Below, piece by piece: positions 1-4,206 of a stretch of 5,484 bases of DNA. A model generated the notes under the pieces. It saw nothing but the letters and a program-made list of their open reading frames with translations. It made no database searches and was not told the origin of the DNA. Source of the stretch: an uncultured Candidatus Melainabacteria bacterium (lineage in GTDB: Bacteria > Cyanobacteriota > Vampirovibrionia > Gastranaerophilales > Gastranaerophilaceae). The DNA lies in NCBI GenBank assembly GCA_937898445.1, contig CALEJY010000059.1:1-5484 (forward strand), written 5' to 3'. The translations under genes were made by a program, and so were the position numbers. Positions within the stretch are counted from its first letter, which is position 1, and each line of letters opens with the position of its first letter.

Positions 1-542
1 ACTGTTGTCATCAAACCTTTAACGATACCGAATTTTTCGTTGATAACTTTAGCTACAGGAGCCAAGCAGTTTGTAGTACAAGATGCCATAGAAATTACAT
101 CATGTTTAGCTGGATCATATTCGTTGTCGTTAACACCCAAAACGATTGTTTTGTCTTCGTTTTTAGCAGGAGCTGAAATGATAACTTTTTTAGCACCAGC
201 AGCGATGTGAGCTTTAGCTTTTTCAGCATCTGTGAAGAAACCAGTTGATTCAACAACAACTTCAACGCCTAAATCTTTCCAAGGCAATTGAGCTGGATCT
301 TTTTCAGCGAAGAATTTGATTTTTTTACCGTTAACGATAATACCTTCTTCGTAAGCTTCAACAGTACCGTCGAATTTACCCATAACTGAATCATATTTGA
401 AGATTCTAGCAGCATCTTCAGGTTTAAGACCTGGATCGTTGATTGCTACATAATTAATTTTGTCAAAAATACCTTCTGCAATAGCAGCTCTAAGAGTGTT
501 TCTACCGATTCTACCGAATCCGTTAATTGCTACGTTTACCAT
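1..542 (-). CDS. gap: Type I glyceraldehyde-3-phosphate dehydrogenase, N-terminal part (cut by window edge)
   Basis: This enzyme of glycolysis and gluconeogenesis oxidises and phosphorylates glyceraldehyde-3-phosphate to 1,3-bisphosphoglycerate with NAD(P) in the cytoplasm. Translating the minus strand gives 180 residues with no stop. The Rossmann glycine motif GFGRIGR is at residues 8-14. An Asp (D36, in VAINDPG) sits at the end of the second strand, as usual in NAD-preferring forms. The active-site motif SCTTNC is at 154-159, with the catalytic Cys at residue 155. The family is about 335-340 residues long, so roughly half is present; the rest of the catalytic domain lies beyond position 1. 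The ATG at 540-542 is preceded by AAGGA seven bases upstream, and MVNVAINGFGRIGR is the normal start of the family. A promoter lies at 580-608. The preceding gene on this strand is the pseudopilin, but the promoter suggests independent transcription. The assignment is essentially certain; only the isoform (catabolic or anabolic) is open. Confidence 0.97.
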   Translation of the reverse strand, partial: MVNVAINGFGRIGRNTLRAAIAEGIFDKINYVAINDPGLKPEDAARIFKYDSVMGKFDGTVEAYEEGIIVNGKKIKFFAEKDPAQLPWKDLGVEVVVESTGFFTDAEKAKAHIAAGAKKVIISAPAKNEDKTIVLGVNDNEYDPAKHDVISMASCTTNCLAPVAKVINEKFGIVKGLMTT

Positions 543-579
543 AAGTGTTTCCTTTCTTTTGTAAAACTCTCACAAATTT

Positions 580-608
580 TTTATACCATTAACAAAAAAA
601 CTAATCAA
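580..608 (-). promoter_or_regulatory. Probable sigma70-type promoter of gap
   Basis: Reading the minus strand, TTGATT (608 to 603) is followed by a 17-base spacer and TATAAA (585 to 580). This matches the -35/-10 consensus at 4 and 5 of 6 positions with ideal spacing. Transcription would begin near position 573 and leave a leader of about 30 nt, which includes the ribosome binding site AAGGA. This fits a strongly expressed housekeeping gene. No experimental start is known. Confidence 0.7.
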
Positions 609-635
609 GTGGGCATGGTCATTTGAAACATTAAG

Positions 636-651
636 AAATAATTAATTATTT
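636..651. promoter_or_regulatory. AT-only 16-bp perfect palindrome behind the gap promoter
   Basis: AAATAATTAATTATTT is a perfect palindrome. On the plus strand it runs into a tract of nine T (649-657). It lies about 28 bp upstream of the gap -35 box, roughly -63 to -78 from the predicted start. It could be a protein-binding site or an AT-rich upstream element. It has no GC stem, so it is unlikely to be a Rho-independent terminator. Such palindromes can arise by chance in AT-rich DNA, so a function is only suggested. Confidence 0.35.
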
Positions 652-657
652 TTTTTT

Positions 658-689
658 AGGCGATAAGGCGATAGGATATTAGGGCGATA
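658..689. repeat. Four-unit octamer tandem repeat (AGGCGATA-like)
   Basis: Consecutive 8-base units read AGGCGATA (658-665), AGGCGATA (666-673), GGATATTA (674-681, degenerate) and GGGCGATA (682-689). The core GGCGATA therefore occurs three times in 31 bp, at offsets of 8 and 16. The array sits just after the pseudopilin stop codon and behind the gap promoter. It may be a short variable-number repeat or a multi-site binding element. No reading frame crosses it, so it is not coding. Confidence 0.6.
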
Positions 690-704
690 AGTCCAAATCT
701 AATC

Positions 705-1436
705 CTAAATATCATTTATCATTTTTGAAACGCCTTTTCCTCCCTTTTCTACAACCATACATCCGCCACTTTCAATTTTTACAATCCCTTTTCTTACTTC
801 TCTAAATTGAAATGCAAAAATATCATATCCCCACTTATTCGGCTTTTTCTGACCATTAATATCAACCCAAAATATTTTGCCTAATATACTATTATAAAAG
901 CCAATTATTGTACCATCTGCAAGCACCCATGTCGGATTAACATTTTTTATATAACTATCAAAAAATCCTGTACAACCTGAAATCCCCCTATCAGCATCTT
1001 CATCAGACAAATCAGGATTATTTTCTCTATTAACGAGATTTATTCCTTTCATATCCTTTGAAATACATCCGTTCGCCAAAGCATTATTATCACACACCTT
1101 CACAACATTTAAAGAAGATTTTAGTGCGTCATAGAATTGAGGGCATTCCCCATTGATTGAAAACTCATAACTTCTAGCGCAACTTCCATCTTCAGCATAT
1201 TCTGCACACCCTCCCGGAATGCCATAATAACAACTATAAGGATTGTTATCATTTTCAGAATACGCTTTTAACTGAGCATTTGAAATTGTATTATAAACCT
1301 TTTTAAACTGTTGCTTCAACGCCATTTCCTGATATTTGTTAATCAAACTCGGCATAGTCAATGCAGCGACCACTCCAATAATTCCTAATGTTATTAAAAC
1401 TTCTGCTAAAGTAAATGCGAATTTAAAATTTTTCAT
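705..1436 (-). CDS. Type IV pilin-like / type II secretion pseudopilin family protein
   Basis: This 243-residue protein has a class III (prepilin-type) leader. A short basic segment (MKNFKFA, 1-7) is followed by FTLAEVLITLGIIGVVAALT (8-27), with Glu at mature position +5 (E12). This is the hydrophobic helix that sits in the inner membrane and later packs the pilus or pseudopilus core. Prepilin peptidase would cut between A7 and F8; Gly is usual at -1, and Ala is seen but less common. The globular part has eight Cys (residues 69, 77, 86, 98, 115, 124, 155, 226), an even number compatible with disulfides in an exported domain. It also has a segment WVLADGT (170-176) followed by FWVDINGQKKPN (189-200), a pattern I associate with pseudopilin-like proteins of this group. 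The ATG at 1434-1436 follows AAGGAG with a 5-nt spacer. No assembly ATPase, platform or peptidase gene is nearby, so it is an orphan copy. Its cargo or role (adhesion, uptake, secretion) is unknown. Confidence 0.85.
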   Translation of the reverse strand: MKNFKFAFTLAEVLITLGIIGVVAALTMPSLINKYQEMALKQQFKKVYNTISNAQLKAYSENDNNPYSCYYGIPGGCAEYAEDGSCARSYEFSINGECPQFYDALKSSLNVVKVCDNNALANGCISKDMKGINLVNRENNPDLSDEDADRGISGCTGFFDSYIKNVNPTWVLADGTIIGFYNSILGKIFWVDINGQKKPNKWGYDIFAFQFREVRKGIVKIESGGCMVVEKGGKGVSKMINDI

Positions 1437-1467
1437 ATTTTCTCCTTAAACTATTAAACAATTTTAC

Positions 1468-1497
1468 AATAATATTATACATATATACAATATTATT
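1468..1497. promoter_or_regulatory. 9-bp AT-rich inverted repeat in the divergent intergenic region
   Basis: AATAATATT (1468-1476) and AATATTATT (1489-1497) are perfect inverted arms separated by 12 bp. They bracket the candidate -10 region of the pseudopilin promoter. The arms are centred 21 bp apart, two helical turns, which is a geometry a dimeric regulator could use. Composition is AT-only, so chance occurrence is possible. Confidence 0.35.
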
Positions 1498-1510
1498 AGA
1501 TGTTTGTCAA
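1482..1510 (-). promoter_or_regulatory. Candidate promoter of the pseudopilin gene
   Basis: On the minus strand a perfect -35 box TTGACA (1510 to 1505) is followed by a 17-base spacer and TATATA (1487 to 1482, 4 of 6). This would give a leader of about 40 nt. A perfect TATAAT lies eight bases further on (1479 to 1474) but at poor spacing, so the exact -10 is uncertain. The -35 box is inside an inverted repeat (1496-1517), which suggests repressor control. Confidence 0.4.
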
Positions 1511-1517
1511 ACACTAA
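1496..1517. promoter_or_regulatory. Operator-like palindrome covering the -35 box of the pseudopilin promoter
   Basis: TGTTTG (1501-1506) and CAAACA (1508-1513) are perfect inverted arms around a single T. The symmetry continues outward as TTAG (1496-1499) and CTAA (1514-1517) after a one-base bulge. It overlaps the TTGACA box on the minus strand and lies 34 bp before the start codon of the divergent HTH regulator gene. It is a plausible binding site for that regulator, which could then control both directions. Binding is inferred, not shown. Confidence 0.4.
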
Positions 1518-1550
1518 ACCGATTTAAAAATAAAATGATAAACTCAATTT

Positions 1551-1754
1551 ATGATTAAAAATAAATTATCCGAAATGATGGGAATTAGAAGAATGAATAT
1601 GGCAGAAACTGCACGAATTGCAGGATTAAACCATATTACAGTATTTAGAATTTATCATGATAAAACCAAAACAATAGAACTTGAAACTATAAATAAGTTG
1701 TGTTATGCTCTCGATTGTAGAATACAGGATATATTTGAATATATCCCAGACTAG
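1551..1754 (+). CDS. Small Cro/CI (XRE)-family helix-turn-helix transcriptional regulator
   Basis: This 67-residue protein is essentially one HTH domain, of the kind in which lone lambda-repressor-like domains bind DNA as dimers. The order fits: helix 1 (IKNKLSEMMGIRRM), the HTH itself (NMAETARIAGLNHITVFRIYH, about residues 16-36), a TIELETINKLCYALDC helix (41-56) and the tail IQDIFEYIPD, all typical of the short XRE/HTH_26 type. There is no sensor or oligomerisation domain. The ATG at 1551 has no Shine-Dalgarno sequence: the ten bases before it read AACTCAATTT. Possible -10 boxes (TAAAAT 1531-1536, or TGATAA 1536-1541) would leave a leader of 0-8 nt, so translation may be leaderless; an internal start at Met9 or Met10 is less likely because helix 1 would be lost. 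It diverges from the pseudopilin gene and is followed after 11 nt by a small membrane-protein gene. Confidence 0.85.
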   Translation: MIKNKLSEMMGIRRMNMAETARIAGLNHITVFRIYHDKTKTIELETINKLCYALDCRIQDIFEYIPD

Positions 1755-1765
1755 GGAAAAAGATT

Positions 1766-2095
1766 ATGAAAATAGCAAACATCACTTATGGTCAACATTT
1801 TTACGGTAACAACCAAAACAAAAAGAACGGATTTTTAGACAATTTGCATTCACACATCAAAAATTCTGCTGACATGACAGACACAATTTTGGTTTCTCGC
1901 ACAATTTTTAAAGGGTATTTAGGCATCATGACCGGAACAACATTGGTGACATTAGGCGGATTAGTAAACAAAGAAAAGCATCCAAAATTATTCAAAGGCA
2001 CAATGGCAGCCGGACTTTTAACCTCATTATACGGAACTTGGGCATTTGTAAGACCATTCATCATAAAAGATGCCAAAGGCGTAGCAACGAAATAA
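1766..2095 (+). CDS. Small hypothetical protein with two probable membrane segments
   Basis: I do not recognise this 109-residue protein. The N-terminal 45 residues are polar and begin MKIANITYGQHFYGNN. Two hydrophobic stretches follow: about 50-67 (GYLGIMTGTTLVTLGGLV) and about 78-100 (GTMAAGLLTSLYGTWAFV and beyond), separated by a short basic loop (NKEKHPKLFK). This suggests a helical hairpin in the inner membrane with both ends on the same side. There is no cleavable signal peptide. AGGGA at 1753-1757, overlapping the stop of the HTH gene, lies 8 nt before the ATG; with the 11-nt gap this argues for co-transcription and perhaps coupled translation. A regulator followed by a small membrane protein can be a self-regulated envelope gene, a holin-like gene or part of a toxin-antitoxin-like pair. 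Nothing in the sequence decides between these. The reading frame is convincing from start, length and spacing. Confidence 0.7.
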   Translation: MKIANITYGQHFYGNNQNKKNGFLDNLHSHIKNSADMTDTILVSRTIFKGYLGIMTGTTLVTLGGLVNKEKHPKLFKGTMAAGLLTSLYGTWAFVRPFIIKDAKGVATK

Positions 2096-2108
2096 TAATA
2101 TTAAACTC

Positions 2109-2195
2109 AATCCCCCTTTTATTCCCCCTTTGCAATGGGGATTAGGCTAAGCATAAAGCCATCAAGGGAGGAGACCCGCTTGCGGTGGAAGGATT
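2109..2195 (+). repeat. Palindromic repeat element, copy A (87 bp, second hairpin arm deleted)
   Basis: The copy begins AATCCCCC and ends GGAAGGATT, imperfect terminal inverted repeats. The left half has a small stem of CCCC (2125-2128) against GGGG (2137-2140). The right half has CCGC-TT-GCGG (2176-2185). The left half (2109-2142) matches copy B at 31 of 34 positions. The right half matches copy C except that 14 bp forming the left arm and loop of its central hairpin are missing. It is a non-coding REP/MITE-like element starting 13 bp after the membrane-protein stop codon. Confidence 0.75.
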
Positions 2196-2248
2196 AAGCA
2201 ATTATAAAAATTTTCTTTTATTCAATATTTTGGCATTTAATATAAATT

Positions 2249-2282
2249 AATCCCCCTTCTATTCCCCCTTTACAAGGGGGAT
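2249..2282 (+). repeat. Palindromic repeat element, copy B (left half only)
   Basis: This 34-bp half element contains a perfect stem: CCCCCTT (2264-2270), loop TAC, AAGGGGG (2274-2280). It differs from the left end of copy A at only three positions (2259, 2272, 2276). Two of these changes restore or improve base pairing relative to A. The right half of the element is absent; AT-rich spacer follows on both sides (2196-2248 and 2283-2319), with nothing recognisable in it. Confidence 0.7.
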
Positions 2283-2319
2283 AAAGTGTTGGTACAACTA
2301 CATATATTAAAATAATTTT

Positions 2320-2418
2320 ACCTCCATTCATTCCCTCTTTACAAGCAGGATTAGGTATGGTATAAAGACATCAAACCTCCCTTGCAAAGGGAGGAGGACC
2401 GCTTGCGGTGGAGGGATT
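2320..2418 (+). repeat. Palindromic repeat element, copy C (near full length, abutting the DUF559 gene)
   Basis: The left end is diverged: 2330-2355 matches copy A at 21 of 26 positions. The right half is well preserved. It has a perfect 8-bp hairpin, CCTCCCTT (2376-2383), loop GCA, AAGGGAGG (2387-2394). A second small hairpin, ACCGC-TT-GCGGT (2398-2409), and the terminal GGAGGGATT (2410-2418) follow. The motif ATAAAG-N-CATCAA between the halves is shared with copy A. The terminal GGAGGG doubles as the Shine-Dalgarno sequence of the gene starting at 2425. The outer left boundary is uncertain by about 10 bp. Confidence 0.75.
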
Positions 2419-2424
2419 ATTTAC

Positions 2425-2781
2425 ATGTATAACCACAACAAAAAGTTAACTCCTTTAGCCAAAACTCTCCGAAAAAATATGACTAAAGAAGAAAATAAAC
2501 TCTGGTATCAATATTTACGTCAATATCCAATACGTTTTTTGCGTCAAAAAGTAATCAACAATTACATTGTAGATTTTTACTGTTCAAAAGCTAAATTAAT
2601 TATAGAACTAGATGGCGGTCAACATTACGAAACTACTGGAATAATTAAAGATAAAAATAGAGATTTTGAATTATCACAACTTGGCTACAAAATATTAAGA
2701 TTTTCAAACCTTGATATTAATTCAAATTTTGAAGGAGTTTGCGAAACCATTAATTCAACTATCAAAACTCTATTGAGCTGA
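2425..2781 (+). CDS. DUF559 domain protein (Vsr/PD-(D/E)xK-like nuclease fold)
   Basis: This 118-residue protein consists of the DUF559 domain alone. This family is structurally related to very-short-patch-repair (Vsr) endonucleases; its substrate is unknown. The N-terminal segment LTPLAKTLRKNMTKEENKLW (8-27) is the usual helix pair, followed by basic YPIRFLRQKVINNYIVDFYC (34-53). The candidate active-site cluster is D50 (VDFYC), E61 and D63 (IIELDG), and Q66-H67 (GGQHY); the C-terminal part RDFELSQLGYKILRFSN (79-95) is characteristic. All expected polar residues are present, so it looks intact. The ATG at 2425 is preceded by GGAGGG (2410-2415) with a 9-nt spacer, and that sequence is the end of repeat copy C. 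The 3' end overlaps radA by 12 bp in convergent orientation. The family is often found as small orphan genes and may be horizontally acquired. A DNA-cleaving role is inferred from the fold; a link to the neighbouring repeats is my hypothesis. Confidence 0.85.
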   Translation: MYNHNKKLTPLAKTLRKNMTKEENKLWYQYLRQYPIRFLRQKVINNYIVDFYCSKAKLIIELDGGQHYETTGIIKDKNRDFELSQLGYKILRFSNLDINSNFEGVCETINSTIKTLLS

Positions 2782-4143
2782 AACGCAAGCTGCGATTGCA
2801 TCCATAAGGCGTTTTACGGGAACTATTTCTATTCTCTTATCTTCAATCTTGTTTGCAAATGGAACAATTGCCTTCTTAAACCCCGACATTACAGCTTCGT
2901 TCAATCTCTTTTCAATATTATTCACCGGATGAATTTCTCCAGACAAACCAATTTCTCCAATAATAACAGTTTGCGGATCAACAACAACATCCCTTGCGCA
3001 AGTCGCAACCGCTAACGCAATTCCCAAATCCGCAGATGGCTCTGAAACATCTATTCCGCCCATAACGTTTACATAAACATCCTGTTTAGAAAGATTTAAC
3101 CCAACTCTTTTTTCTAAAACCGCCAAAATTTGCAAAACCCTGCTTGTATCAACGCCATTTGTAACCCTTCTTGGGGTAGGGTAAGGTGTAGTTCCAACAA
3201 GAGCCTGAATTTCAACCAACAAAGGGCGAGTTCCTTCATTAGTAACAATAATCGCACTGCCCGGAGCAGCAACTTGAGAACGCTCATTCAAAAATAATTC
3301 ATTCGGATTTTTAACCTCATGAAGCCCATCAGTGTGCATTTCAAAAATTCCAACCTCAGACGTATTACCAAACCTGTTTTTCATAGAACGCAACATTCTA
3401 TAAGATTTATATTTATCACCTTCAAAATAAATAACAGTATCAACCATGTGTTCCAAAACTTTTGGACCGGCAATATTTCCCTCTTTTGTAACATGACCGA
3501 TAACGATTACGGTAATATTTTTGGATTTTGCAATGTGCATCAAAAGGTTTGTGCATTCCCTAATTTGCGAAACACTTCCCGCCGAACTTGCGATATTTTG
3601 AGAATAAATCGCCTGAATACTGTCTATGACAACCACATCCGGCATAATTTCTTCAATTTGAGATTTAATACTTTCCATTGAAGTTTGCGGATAAACGTAC
3701 AAACTATCAGAATTTATAGAAAGCCTTTGCGCTCTCAATTTCAACTGGCTTGCACTTTCTTCTGCAGAAACATACAAAACTTTTTTGTTATTTTTACACA
3801 ATTCTCCACTTGTTTGCAAAAGAATTGTAGATTTACCAATTCCGGGATCACCGGCAATCAAAACCAAAGAACCTTGAACAAGTCCGCCACCCAAAATTCT
3901 GTCAAATTCAGAAATATTTGTAGAAACTCGAACTTCTTCGCCAATATGAATATCTTTCAGCAACTCCGGTTTTTCAGTATTAATAAATTCATCATGAACT
4001 GATGTTTGCTGAGGCTTTGTTGCAGAAACCTGAACTTCTTCAACCAGACTTCCCCAACTTCCGCATTCAGGACATTTTCCCAAATACCCTGCTGTTTCAT
4101 ATCCACATTCTTGACATATCCATTTTGATTTAACTTTTGCCAT
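2770..4143 (-). CDS. radA: DNA repair protein RadA (Sms), branch-migration ATPase
   Basis: RadA is a hexameric DnaB-like ATPase that extends D-loops and promotes branch migration during RecA-mediated recombination and repair. From the ATG at 4141-4143 the protein has 457 residues, the normal family length. Visible parts, in order: a four-Cys zinc finger (C10, C13, C24, C27; CQECGY...KCPECG); a RecA-like core with Walker A GDPGIGKST (98-106, K104) and Walker B VVVIDS (170-175, D174); the RadA-specific KNRFG motif (255-259); and a Lon-like C-terminal domain (about 270-457) with GGIDVSEPSADLGIALA from 362. An in-frame TTG 63 nt further upstream would add 21 residues. It is rejected because it directly abuts the previous stop codon, its sequence is the hairpin at 4165-4201, and MAKVKSKWICQECGY is the usual family start; AGGTGG sits four bases before the ATG. 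Transcription may depend on read-through of that hairpin. Confidence 0.96.
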   Translation of the reverse strand: MAKVKSKWICQECGYETAGYLGKCPECGSWGSLVEEVQVSATKPQQTSVHDEFINTEKPELLKDIHIGEEVRVSTNISEFDRILGGGLVQGSLVLIAGDPGIGKSTILLQTSGELCKNNKKVLYVSAEESASQLKLRAQRLSINSDSLYVYPQTSMESIKSQIEEIMPDVVVIDSIQAIYSQNIASSAGSVSQIRECTNLLMHIAKSKNITVIVIGHVTKEGNIAGPKVLEHMVDTVIYFEGDKYKSYRMLRSMKNRFGNTSEVGIFEMHTDGLHEVKNPNELFLNERSQVAAPGSAIIVTNEGTRPLLVEIQALVGTTPYPTPRRVTNGVDTSRVLQILAVLEKRVGLNLSKQDVYVNVMGGIDVSEPSADLGIALAVATCARDVVVDPQTVIIGEIGLSGEIHPVNNIEKRLNEAVMSGFKKAIVPFANKIEDKRIEIVPVKRLMDAIAACVSAQ

Positions 4144-4164
4144 ATCCCACCTAAAATTTTTATT

Positions 4165-4201
4165 AAATAAGTCCTCCCATAGACAATGAGAGGACTTATT
4201 T
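4165..4201 (-). terminator. 12-bp hairpin between the serpin-like gene and radA (terminator or attenuator)
   Basis: AAATAAGTCCTC (4165-4176) and GAGGACTTATTT (4190-4201) are perfect inverted arms around a 13-nt loop. On the minus strand the hairpin begins 5 nt after the stop of the 351-residue gene, and its descending arm ends in TTATTT followed by AATAAAAATTTT. It is a reasonable, if not classic, Rho-independent terminator. Only 21 nt separate it from the radA start codon, so there is little room for a radA promoter. Partial termination, or a processing/stability stem, is therefore also possible. Confidence 0.65.
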
Positions 4202-4206
4202 TTCAA

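Noticed and set aside
636..657. Terminator of the pseudopilin transcript
   Set aside because: The palindrome has no GC pairs, and the T tract is on the plus strand, the wrong side for the minus-strand gene.
1801..2076. Minus-strand open frame of 91 codons
   Set aside because: It lies entirely antisense to the 109-residue membrane-protein gene, which has the better start, ribosome binding site and operon context. Its translation shows no recognisable domain.
2249..2282. Rho-independent terminator of the HTH/membrane-protein unit
   Set aside because: The stem is strong, but it is followed by ATAAAGTG rather than a T tract, and it is plainly a copy of the repeat family. Termination as a side effect remains possible.
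2109..2418. CRISPR array
   Set aside because: The repeats are of unequal length and spacing (A to B 53 bp, B to C about 37 bp), diverged, and rich in internal hairpins. There are no cas genes.
3319..4002. Two plus-strand open frames (3319-3681 and 3685-4002)
   Set aside because: Both are antisense to radA, whose reading frame is certain from the Walker and zinc-finger motifs. The translations have no domain features.
4144..4206. N-terminal extension of RadA from a TTG at 4204-4206
   Set aside because: The TTG directly abuts the previous stop codon, the stretch encodes the hairpin arms, and the family starts at the ATG at 4143 with MAKVKSKW.
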